Of a stretch of DNA of 6,927 nucleotides, positions 1 through 4,874 are shown one piece after another; position 1 is the first letter of the stretch; each line of letters starts with the position of its first letter. The DNA is from Bacteroidota bacterium. Its GTDB lineage: Bacteria > Bacteroidota > Ignavibacteria > Ignavibacteriales > Melioribacteraceae. The stretch is from the NCBI GenBank assembly GCA_021786655.1, contig JAJYMU010000098.1, positions 1 to 6,927 of the forward strand. Direction: 5' to 3'. Below the pieces are notes generated by a model. That model was not told the origin of the DNA, ran no database searches, and worked only from the letters and a program-made list of their open reading frames with translations. A program made the position numbers and the translations under genes.

Positions 1-38
1 AAATTTGCTATATTTAATTAAAATTTTCAGAGACCAAC

Positions 39-509
39 ATGATTGAAGAGAAGATCAAGGAAATCATCGGTCACGATTTACCAGCCGTGGTAAAACCGTT
101 GGCTGCTTACATCCCCGCGCAGATAAGCGGAAATCTTGTTTACACATCCGGACAGCTTCCAATGAAAGATGGGAAACTTATTGCCGAAGGTCGCGTGGGA
201 TATGAAGTGAGCGAAGAAAAAGCAATTGAGTGCGCGCGGCTTTGTGCTTTGAACTGTCTGCTTGCGGTTAAATCCGTCATCGGCAATCTGGACCGCATTG
301 AACAGATCGTGAAAGTGGTTGTGTTCGTAAACTCCGCTACGCGATATACCGCTCAGCCGAAAGTTGCAAACGGAGCTTCTGAATTTCTGGCACAGGTCTT
401 TGGAGATATAGGCAAACACGCACGTAGCGCCGTAGGCGTTAGCGAACTGCCTCTTAACGCGCCGGTTGAAGTTGAAATGATCGTCCGCGCTTCGCTACTG
501 GATTTTTGA
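39..509 (+). CDS. RidA family protein (YjgF/YER057c/UK114), enamine/imine deaminase-like
   Basis: This 156-residue protein fills the single-domain RidA fold. Characterised RidA proteins hydrolyse reactive enamine/imine intermediates made by PLP enzymes, in the cytosol, as trimers. Visible features are the early strand around residues 31-41 (NLVYTSGQLP), the middle block VKVVVFVNSA (91-100), and the C-terminal block HARSAVGVSELPLNAPVEVE (127-146). R129 aligns with the substrate-carboxylate arginine of canonical RidA (Arg105 in E. coli), and E146 with the conserved acidic residue after it. The protein is about 25 residues longer than E. coli RidA, mostly through an N-terminal extension, so it may belong to one of the other Rid subgroups rather than RidA proper; I therefore give no symbol. 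The ATG at 39 has only a weak purine stretch upstream. The next gene starts 121 nt downstream, so this is probably a separate unit. The family call is secure; the substrate is unknown. Confidence 0.93.
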   Translation: MIEEKIKEIIGHDLPAVVKPLAAYIPAQISGNLVYTSGQLPMKDGKLIAEGRVGYEVSEEKAIECARLCALNCLLAVKSVIGNLDRIEQIVKVVVFVNSATRYTAQPKVANGASEFLAQVFGDIGKHARSAVGVSELPLNAPVEVEMIVRASLLDF

Positions 510-522
510 CCAACGTTTTGTG

Positions 523-551
523 TTGCGCTTAATGGTAATAAACGATAAAAT
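523..551 (+). promoter_or_regulatory. candidate sigma70-like promoter ahead of the secreted hypothetical gene
   Basis: TTGCGC at 523-528 and TAAAAT at 546-551 are separated by 17 nt, in the only sizeable gap upstream of the gene at 631. The match is plausible by eye but not strong. If the host is a Bacteroidota-type organism its primary sigma factor may prefer different boxes, so this is a low-confidence call. Confidence 0.25.
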
Positions 552-616
552 TAACACAGATTTTTTGAGATAATAGAAACATTTTCCTTCTGTTCATTGT
601 TGAACCGGAAGAAATG

Positions 617-622
617 AGAGGA
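617..622 (+). promoter_or_regulatory. Shine-Dalgarno site for the gene at 631
   Basis: AGAGGA lies 8 nt before the ATG at 631. It is one of the clearest ribosome binding sites in the window and fixes the start that leaves a complete signal peptide. Confidence 0.6.
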
Positions 623-630
623 TCATCAAA

Positions 631-1128
631 ATGAAAAAGTTTGTCGTACTGTTTTTCATTATTTCTATATCTATTCTTAACGCCCAATTCCGCGATTCCG
701 ATAAACCCGTTGACATCAAAAGCGGAATCTTACGCGGCGGTTCCTCGGATTCAATCTTCGGATTTTTCAACCCGGATAATTTCAGCATGCATCATACATT
801 CGATCTTTCCTACTCAACCATGGGAAGCGCCGGAATGGCTTTGGGAGTTTACACCAACAGCATGGCGTACAAGTTTAGCGATAAATTAAATTTTCAAGCG
901 GATATTAGTTTGGTCAACTCGCCTTACAATTCTTTCGGACCGGAAGTGACAAAACAGATTAACGGTTTGTACCTAAGCCGCGTCCAATTAAATTTCAAGC
1001 CGACCGATAACATGTCGGTCATCGTTCAATACAGAAATATGCCGATGAGTTATTACTCGCCGTATTATTACGGAGGATCGCCGTTCTACCAGAGCGGTTT
1101 ATTCAACGATTACGGCTTCGGGAATTAA
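631..1128 (+). CDS. small secreted / probable outer-membrane hypothetical protein
   Basis: A 165-residue protein with a clear signal peptide: MKK, then a hydrophobic stretch at about 4-16, with probable cleavage after A18 (LNA|Q). The mature part is about 147 residues. A linker at 20-50 is followed by runs of alternating polar and hydrophobic residues (about 56-95 and 110-138) that look like amphipathic beta strands. The tail at 141-165 is rich in Tyr, Gly, Ser and Phe. There are no cysteines, no lipobox and no known catalytic motif. I do not recognise a named family; the style resembles short conserved secreted proteins of Ignavibacteria-like genomes, possibly a small beta barrel or a barrel-associated protein. 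It stands alone between ridA and the LytR_C gene, with its own Shine-Dalgarno site and a gap of 61 nt to the next start. Function is unknown. Confidence 0.8.
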   Translation: MKKFVVLFFIISISILNAQFRDSDKPVDIKSGILRGGSSDSIFGFFNPDNFSMHHTFDLSYSTMGSAGMALGVYTNSMAYKFSDKLNFQADISLVNSPYNSFGPEVTKQINGLYLSRVQLNFKPTDNMSVIVQYRNMPMSYYSPYYYGGSPFYQSGLFNDYGFGN

Positions 1129-1189
1129 GATTTCTTTTTTATTAAATTGCATTCCGTATTAACTCAGAAAAGTTGAGCGCACTGCCCAA

Positions 1190-1681
1190 TTGGAAAATTT
1201 TAAAACTAAGAAGAAAAAATCGTCCGGACCAACAAGTTTAAAATCCTCGACAGTAAACTTTCTACTTAACATATCTATTTTTCTTTTGACCGTCGTAATA
1301 ATTTACATGGGTTATTCCATCTATATGAAATTGTCGCATCATTCGAATGATGCCGGCGCGTTAAACGCAAATCAAGTTGCGTCGGATATGATTCAAGTGG
1401 AAGTTTTGAACGGGTGCGGAATCGGCGGAGTCGGCGATAAGTTTACGGATTTTCTCCGCGCCAATAATTTTGATGTCGTTAAGACCGGCAATTATATCTC
1501 GTCCGATCTTGATGAGAGCATGGTAATTTGCAGAACAGATAATATGGCGAACGCGTACAAGGTTGCCAAAGCGCTGGGCATTAAAAACGAAAATGTGATT
1601 CAGCAGTTGAATAAGGATTACTTCCTGGACGTTTCGATTGTTGTAGGGAGAGATTACTTTAATCTGGCACCATATAAGTGA
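1190..1681 (+). CDS. membrane-anchored LytR_C-domain protein
   Basis: A 163-residue protein with a short basic cytoplasmic N-terminus (KTKKKK at 5-10), one transmembrane segment at about 22-46, and an extracytoplasmic LytR_C-type domain at about 68-152. The domain is recognised by IQVEVLNGCGIGGVGDKFTD (68-87) with the following helix and FDVV strand, and by a closing VSIVVGRDY (148-156). LytR_C domains occur at the C-termini of LytR-CpsA-Psr proteins and as stand-alone proteins; their molecular role is poorly defined, and no LCP catalytic domain is present here. The start is a TTG: in-frame codons upstream run back to TAA at 1160-1162 with no ATG or GTG, so TTG is the only reasonable choice, although no Shine-Dalgarno site is evident. 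The stop is 7 nt before rsfS, an arrangement I associate with this bacterial group and a sign of co-transcription with it. Confidence 0.82.
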   Translation: MENFKTKKKKSSGPTSLKSSTVNFLLNISIFLLTVVIIYMGYSIYMKLSHHSNDAGALNANQVASDMIQVEVLNGCGIGGVGDKFTDFLRANNFDVVKTGNYISSDLDESMVICRTDNMANAYKVAKALGIKNENVIQQLNKDYFLDVSIVVGRDYFNLAPYK

Positions 1682-1683
1682 GG
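1680..1683 (+). promoter_or_regulatory. Shine-Dalgarno site supporting the TTG start of rsfS
   Basis: GAGG at 1680-1683 overlaps the TGA stop of the LytR_C gene (1679-1681) and lies 5 nt before the TTG at 1689. This placement supports the non-ATG start and suggests translational coupling of the two genes. Confidence 0.55.
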
Positions 1684-1688
1684 TTGAA

Positions 1689-2042
1689 TTGGACCCGTTA
1701 AAATTTTCAAAGATGATTGCGGAATTAATCAAATCCAAAAAAGGTTACGACATAAAAATTTTGGATCTCCGGAAACTCAGCGGCGGAATTGCCGACTGCT
1801 TTGTTGTTTGTTCTGCTGCTGCGGATAAACAAGTTAAAGCAATTGCGGATGAAGTGGATGTTGAGCTTGACAAGCAGGGGATCAGGTGCTTTCACAAAGA
1901 GGGATACGAAACATTGAACTGGATTATTCTCGATTATTTTGACGTTGTAGTTCACGTCTTCCGCGCGGAAGCGAGAAACTATTATAATCTGGAAAAATTA
2001 TGGGGCGACGCAAAAATAATTAAAATCGCTGACGACGAATAA
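1689..2042 (+). CDS. rsfS: ribosomal silencing factor RsfS (YbeB/Iojap family)
   Basis: A complete 117-residue RsfS/Iojap protein. The family binds ribosomal protein uL14 on the 50S subunit and blocks subunit joining when nutrients are scarce. Diagnostic features are DIKILDLRKLSGGIADCFVV (21-40), SAAADKQVKAIADEV (43-57), and the C-terminal signature W-x-x-L-D-Y-F-D-V-V-V-H-V-F followed by R-N-Y-Y-N-L-E-K-L-W-G-D-A. Length is normal for the family. The TTG start has a GAGG site 5 nt upstream. The reading frame ends in a tandem stop (TAA then TAG, 2040-2045). The gene lies between the LytR_C gene (7-nt gap) and argS (27-nt gap). In many bacteria rsfS neighbours nadD; that gene is not in this window. 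Confidence 0.95.
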   Translation: MDPLKFSKMIAELIKSKKGYDIKILDLRKLSGGIADCFVVCSAAADKQVKAIADEVDVELDKQGIRCFHKEGYETLNWIILDYFDVVVHVFRAEARNYYNLEKLWGDAKIIKIADDE

Positions 2043-2059
2043 TAGCCGCAACCTTTCCC

Positions 2060-2064
2060 GGAGA
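2060..2064 (+). promoter_or_regulatory. Shine-Dalgarno site supporting the TTG start of argS
   Basis: GGAGA at 2060-2064 lies 5 nt before the TTG at 2070. With stop codons closing the frame just upstream, it sets the N-terminus of ArgS at MKEYL. Confidence 0.6.
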
Positions 2065-2069
2065 AATTT

Positions 2070-3707
2070 TTGAAAGAGTACTTAATAAATATTTTCACCC
2101 AAGCGCAGGACAAATTAACTTACCTTAAAGATGTTGATCTTGTTTTCACCGTTCCCGCTCAAGCGAATCACGGGGATTACGCTACCAACCTTGCGATGAT
2201 ACTTGCCAAAAAGCTGAAACAAAAACCGCTGGACGTTGCAAAAGAAATTATTGCCAACTTGACTACCGATCCGAAAGTAATTGAAAAGATTGAAATCGCC
2301 GGGCCGGGATTTATAAATTTTTATTTCAATCCCTCATACAACACAAAAATTATTAATGAAATTCTTCAGCATGGAAAAAATTTCGGGCGCGCGGCAATTC
2401 ACACCGGAAAAAAAGCGATGGTCGAATTCGTCTCGGCAAATCCAACCGGACCTTTGACGGTAGGACACGGTAGAAACGCCGTGGTCGGCGATACCGTTGC
2501 GAATATGCTCGAATGGATAGGGTACACAGTTGACCGCGAATACTATTTTAATAATGCCGGACGGCAGATGCGCGTGCTCGGCGATTCCGTTAAGCTGCGA
2601 TACCTTGAATTGCTCGGACAATCCGCCAAAGGCGGAGATTTTCCGGAAGATTATTATCAAGGCGAATACATTAAAGAGATTGCCGCGGCGCTGAAAAAAG
2701 AGTACGGCGATAAACTTGTTAACGAAAACCCCGAAGGAATTTTTAAGCAGCGCGCCGAAAAAGAAATATTTGCCGACATCATTAAAACGATGGAACGCAT
2801 CGGCATAAAGATGAAAAACTTTTACAACGAGCACACGTTGTATGAAGATGGAAAGATCAAATCGCTTCTTGACGAATTCAAAAAGGAAAATCTTTCGTAC
2901 GAAAAGGAAGACGCGGTTTGGCTTAAGCTTACCGAACTCGGTAACGAGCAGGATAAAGTTATTGTCAAATCCAGCGGCGAGCCAACTTACAGACTGCCCG
3001 ACATTGCGTATCACATCACGAAATACGAACGCGGATACGATTTGATGATCGATCTATTTGGCTCCGACCACAACGCGACTTATCCCGATGTACTTGCCGG
3101 TTTGCGCTCGCTGGGATACGATGACAGCAAAGTAAAAGTTTTGATTCATCAGTTTGTTACGATTATGCAGAAGGGGGAAGTCGTAAAAATGTCCACACGT
3201 AAAGCAAACTACATTACGCTGGATGAATTGGTTGATGAAGTGGGCAGCGACGTGGTGAGATATTTTTTCAACATGCGAAGCATTACCAGCCATTTGAACT
3301 TTGACATTGAACTGGCGAAGAAACAGTCCGATGAGAATCCCGTTTTCTATCTTCAGTATGCTCACGCAAGAATTTCATCTATACTTCGAATGACCAATGA
3401 TGAAGGCCTAGTGACTTCTGCCGAAAATTTGAATCTGCTTGTTGCGAAGGAAGAACAGAATCTTCTAAAGAAGCTGCATGAATTCCCGAACGAAATAATT
3501 TACAGCGCGGAAAATTTTGAAGCGCACCGCATTACAACTTACCTTGAAGAACTTGCCGCATTGTTCCACCGCTTTTATACCGAGTGCCGTATCATCGGAA
3601 GCGAAAAGAAACTTGCCGAAGCGCGCATTGCACTTTGCATTGCAGTCCAAACCGTAATTAGGAACGGGTTATCAATCCTCGGCGTAAACGCACCGGAGAA
3701 GATGTAG
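2070..3707 (+). CDS. argS: arginyl-tRNA synthetase (class I)
   Basis: A complete 545-residue ArgS, which charges tRNA-Arg with arginine using ATP in the cytosol. In order: the N-terminal additional domain (about 1-100) with the typical NHGDYATNLAM block at 33-43; the Rossmann catalytic domain opening with VEFVSANPTGPLTVGHGR (118-135); GSDH at 331-334; the KMSKS-type loop V-V-K-M-S-T-R-K (371-378); and the all-helical DALR anticodon-binding domain (about 415-545), which ends in the family-typical GLSILGVNAPEKM. One deviation stands out: the HIGH signature reads TVGH (130-133), with Thr in place of the first His. The second loop is KMSTR, a common variant in this enzyme. Everything else looks intact, and as this is an essential gene it is very probably functional. 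It starts with TTG behind a good Shine-Dalgarno site and is the last gene of the plus-strand run. Confidence 0.97.
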   Translation: MKEYLINIFTQAQDKLTYLKDVDLVFTVPAQANHGDYATNLAMILAKKLKQKPLDVAKEIIANLTTDPKVIEKIEIAGPGFINFYFNPSYNTKIINEILQHGKNFGRAAIHTGKKAMVEFVSANPTGPLTVGHGRNAVVGDTVANMLEWIGYTVDREYYFNNAGRQMRVLGDSVKLRYLELLGQSAKGGDFPEDYYQGEYIKEIAAALKKEYGDKLVNENPEGIFKQRAEKEIFADIIKTMERIGIKMKNFYNEHTLYEDGKIKSLLDEFKKENLSYEKEDAVWLKLTELGNEQDKVIVKSSGEPTYRLPDIAYHITKYERGYDLMIDLFGSDHNATYPDVLAGLRSLGYDDSKVKVLIHQFVTIMQKGEVVKMSTRKANYITLDELVDEVGSDVVRYFFNMRSITSHLNFDIELAKKQSDENPVFYLQYAHARISSILRMTNDEGLVTSAENLNLLVAKEEQNLLKKLHEFPNEIIYSAENFEAHRITTYLEELAALFHRFYTECRIIGSEKKLAEARIALCIAVQTVIRNGLSILGVNAPEKM

Positions 3708-3733
3708 ATTGGTTTAAAATAATTTTTTTGTAA

Positions 3734-3764
3734 TTGTAGGTCGAACAGACTGTTCTACCTACAA
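3734..3764. repeat. REP-like single hairpin downstream of argS
   Basis: Arms TTGTAGGTCGAACAG (3734-3748) and CTGTTCTACCTACAA (3750-3764) form a 15-bp palindrome with one mismatch (C3742 against A3757) and a 1-nt centre; in practice the tip would open to a larger loop. It begins 27 nt after the argS stop and shares the GTAGGTCGAA core with the other copies. It may act as a 3'-end stabiliser or weak terminator, but no U-tract follows. Confidence 0.75.
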
Positions 3765-3772
3765 GAATAAAA

Positions 3773-3824
3773 TGTAGAGCGATTTTTAAATCGCTCTGCT
3801 GGTCGAAGTGAACTTCGACCTACA
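3773..3824. repeat. two-hairpin REP-like module (complete intergenic copy)
   Basis: Outer arms TGTAG (3773-3777) and CTACA (3820-3824) enclose two hairpins. The first has a perfect 10-bp stem (3776-3785 with 3788-3797, loop TT). The second has a perfect 9-bp stem, GGTCGAAGT with ACTTCGACC (3801-3809 with 3812-3820, loop GA). The outer arms share a few bases with the inner stems, so the two pairings compete at the edges. It has the same architecture as the copy inside the RAYT gene. Confidence 0.8.
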
Positions 3825-3860
3825 GTTTCAATCTGCAATTGCAATAGAAACCGCGTAAAC
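3801..3860. repeat. left copy of a 60-nt direct repeat (REP hairpin plus comF 3' end)
   Basis: It aligns without gaps to 4815-4874, with about 50 of 60 positions identical by hand alignment. The first 43 nt (hairpin, spacer and AATCTGCAATTGC) differ at only two positions. Most other differences fall in the next 12 nt, and the last six (GTAAAC) match again. The two copies bracket the RAYT region. Confidence 0.8.
3828..3860 (-). pseudogene. relic of the 3' end of a comF-like gene
   Basis: Read on the minus strand, this gives VYAVSIAIAD followed by TGA, against VYIASVAIAD followed by TAA at the end of the intact comF (4842-4874). Codons for V, Y, A, I, A and D at matching places are identical at the DNA level, and the sequence beyond the stop (AAACTGTAGGTCGAAG) also matches. 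Further upstream in this frame one Leu codon is preceded by a TGA, so only about ten codons remain recognisable. It probably derives from a duplicated or replaced comF copy. The homology covers only 33 nt, so the call depends on it being joined to the matching REP hairpin. Confidence 0.55.
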
Positions 3861-3890
3861 TAATCAAGAACTGCTCCTTAAAGAAAACAA

Positions 3891-3957
3891 ATTATAAGGT
3901 GATTTTGCGCTAAGAGAGGTAAAATACTAAATTACTTTGGTCGAATTGAACTTTCAT
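3891..3957. repeat. highly decayed REP-like module
   Basis: GGTCGAATTGAACTTTC at 3939-3955 is close to the second hairpin of the 3773-3824 module, including the GA loop, but its 3' arm is broken. AAGGTGATTTT at 3897-3907 resembles the 5' arm of the first hairpin at 4047. The boundaries are uncertain and the outer arms are no longer visible. Confidence 0.35.
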
Positions 3958-3967
3958 TAAAGTGCAT

Positions 3968-4036
3968 GGCGATTTTCCAAATCGCCTGTGGACGAAATAG
4001 AATCCCCGCTATACAGCAGGGTAGGTTCGTCCTACA
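3968..4036. repeat. REP-like module with an enlarged second hairpin
   Basis: The first hairpin is a perfect 8-bp stem, GGCGATTT with AAATCGCC (3968-3975 with 3979-3986, loop TCC). The second pairs GGACGAA (3990-3996) with TTCGTCC (4026-4032) across 29 nt that may form a small inner stem (CCCGCT with AGCAGGG). The 3' outer arm CTACA (4032-4036) is kept, but the 5' outer arm is degraded. Confidence 0.55.
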
Positions 4037-4042
4037 TTAAGA

Positions 4043-4096
4043 TGTAGGGTGATTCTCTGAATTGCCCGAAGAGGTGGAAGTAAACTGCGACCTACA
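4043..4096. repeat. two-hairpin REP-like module immediately upstream of the RAYT gene
   Basis: Outer arms TGTAG (4043-4047) and CTACA (4092-4096) enclose two imperfect hairpins. The first is GGGTGATTC with GAATTGCCC (4047-4055 with 4059-4067), with two positions that pair only as G-U wobbles. The second is GGTGGAAGT with ACTGCGACC (4073-4081 with 4084-4092, loop AA), with two mismatches. It sits directly before the start codon of the transposase, where RAYT genes are commonly flanked by their repeats. Confidence 0.65.
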
Positions 4097-4107
4097 AAAA
4101 AATAGTT

Positions 4108-4809
4108 ATGACACGCAGGGATGAAATAAAAATATTTTATCAAAGACATCTTCCTCATTACCAGCCACCGGGTTGCACATTCTTTGTAACGTTCAGATTA
4201 ACGGGTTCGCTGCCGTTGTACGTTATACAGAAATTAAAGAATGAGCATGAAGCACAACTGAAATTAATTTCCGGTATAGAAGATCAAAAAGAAAAATATC
4301 GGAGTTATAAAGAAGTTCAGTTAAACTATTTTGAAAAGTTCGATTCTGTTTTAGATAAATACAGAAAAAGTGTAAGCTGGTTGAAACAACCGGCGCTTGC
4401 AGAAAAAGTAAAAGAGGTGATACATTTTTACGATGGAAATACATACGATCTAATTGCTTACACTATTATGCCGAATCATGTTCATATGGTCTTCACACCG
4501 ATTGAAGAAAATGTAGGACGAGATTTATCTCGTCAACAGAATGGGGTCGACATGAATGTCGACCTACAGATGCCAATTGTAACTGATATTTTGAGAAGAT
4601 TAAAGGGTGCTACATCACGGGAGTGCAACAAAATACTAAACCGTTCCGGCGCGTTCTGGCAGCATGAGAGTTACGATCACGTTGTGAGAGATGAGGATGA
4701 ATTATCGAGAATTATAGAATATGTTTTGAACAATCCGGTTAAAGCCAGACTAGTTGATAAATGGAATGATTGGAAGTGGAGTTACTGTAAATTTGTCTCA
4801 TCTAATTAA
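4108..4809 (+). CDS. REP-associated tyrosine transposase (RAYT, Y1/HUH family)
   Basis: A 233-residue single-strand DNA transposase of the IS200/IS605-related TnpA_REP type. Such enzymes cleave REP hairpins through a catalytic Tyr and a metal-binding His-hydrophobic-His motif. Visible features: the family-typical N-terminus YQRHLPHYQPPGCTFFVTFR (11-30); a charged helical stretch (about 38-95); MPNHVHMVF with H124 and H126 as the HUH histidines; the helix ILRRLKGATSRECNKIL (161-177); FWQHESYDHVVRD (183-195); and IIEYVLNNPVKARLV (202-216), where Y205 is the likely nucleophile. The closing WNDWKWSYCKF (219-229) is usual for this group. All key residues are present and the frame is open, so the gene may be active. 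Residues 136-154 are encoded by a REP-like palindromic module inserted in frame between the HUH strand and the next helix. No Shine-Dalgarno site precedes the ATG. An in-frame TAA at 4081-4083 lies upstream, with no other start between them. Confidence 0.92.
   Translation: MTRRDEIKIFYQRHLPHYQPPGCTFFVTFRLTGSLPLYVIQKLKNEHEAQLKLISGIEDQKEKYRSYKEVQLNYFEKFDSVLDKYRKSVSWLKQPALAEKVKEVIHFYDGNTYDLIAYTIMPNHVHMVFTPIEENVGRDLSRQQNGVDMNVDLQMPIVTDILRRLKGATSRECNKILNRSGAFWQHESYDHVVRDEDELSRIIEYVLNNPVKARLVDKWNDWKWSYCKFVSSN
4512..4568. repeat. REP-like two-hairpin module inside the RAYT coding sequence
   Basis: Outer arms TGTAG (4512-4516) and CTACA (4564-4568) enclose a perfect 8-bp hairpin, GACGAGAT with ATCTCGTC (4517-4524 with 4527-4534, loop TT), and a perfect 9-bp hairpin, GGTCGACAT with ATGTCGACC (4545-4553 with 4556-4564, loop GA). 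The module is exactly 57 nt, or 19 codons, and is read as V136 to Q154 without a stop. Its architecture matches the intergenic module at 3773-3824, but the stem tips differ with compensating changes. Confidence 0.85.
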
Positions 4810-4812
4810 AGA

Positions 4813-4836
4813 TAGGTCGAAGTAAACTTCGACCTA
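4813..4836. repeat. REP-like hairpin between the convergent RAYT and comF genes
   Basis: A perfect 11-bp stem, TAGGTCGAAGT (4813-4823) with ACTTCGACCTA (4826-4836), loop AA, fills most of the 32-nt gap between the RAYT stop and the comF stop. On the plus strand it is followed by CAGTTTT. It could serve as a bidirectional terminator or 3' mRNA stabiliser; it is also the start of the right copy of the 60-nt direct repeat. Confidence 0.8.
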
Positions 4837-4874
4837 CAGTTTTAATCTGCAATTGCGACGGATGCAATGTAAAC
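4815..4874. repeat. right copy of the 60-nt direct repeat
   Basis: This copy covers the REP hairpin and the last ten codons plus stop of the intact comF gene. Its partner is at 3801-3860, so 954 nt containing the RAYT gene lie between them. Confidence 0.8.

Larger units (their letters stand above)
3708..4107. other. 400-nt intergenic REP-like repeat cluster between argS and the RAYT gene
   Basis: There is no intact gene here. The stretch holds one single hairpin (3734-3764), a complete two-hairpin module (3773-3824), a comF-tail relic on the minus strand (3828-3860), a badly decayed module (about 3891-3957), a module with an enlarged second hairpin (3968-4036), and a two-hairpin module with stem mismatches (4043-4096) that ends 11 nt before the RAYT start codon. 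The mixture of fresh and decayed copies suggests repeated deposition over time. Confidence 0.75.

Noticed and set aside
78..419. 113-codon minus-strand open frame opposite ridA
   Set aside because: ridA is clearly the coding strand, with conserved family blocks and R129; the reverse frame shows no family features.
510..526. Possible terminator after ridA (CAAC with GTTG)
   Set aside because: The stem is only about 4 bp with no T-run after it, which is too weak to call.
2334..3014. 226-codon open frame on the minus strand inside argS
   Set aside because: It lies wholly opposite a well-conserved essential gene, and its translation lacks recognisable domains. It is a shadow of codon usage.
3773..3824. 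Possible tRNA or structured small RNA, because outer arms enclose two hairpins
   Set aside because: It is too short, with no T-arm or anticodon arm pattern and no CCA end. The same plan recurs in the neighbouring copies, which fits a REP module better.
3734..4096. Possible CRISPR array
   Set aside because: The repeated units are palindromes with variable cores and irregular spacing. There are no uniform direct repeats with unique spacers and no cas genes.
4108..4809. RAYT gene as a pseudogene because of the internal repeat
   Set aside because: The insert is exactly 57 nt and keeps the frame. The HUH histidines, the candidate Tyr and the C-terminal motifs are all intact, so there is no evidence of inactivation.
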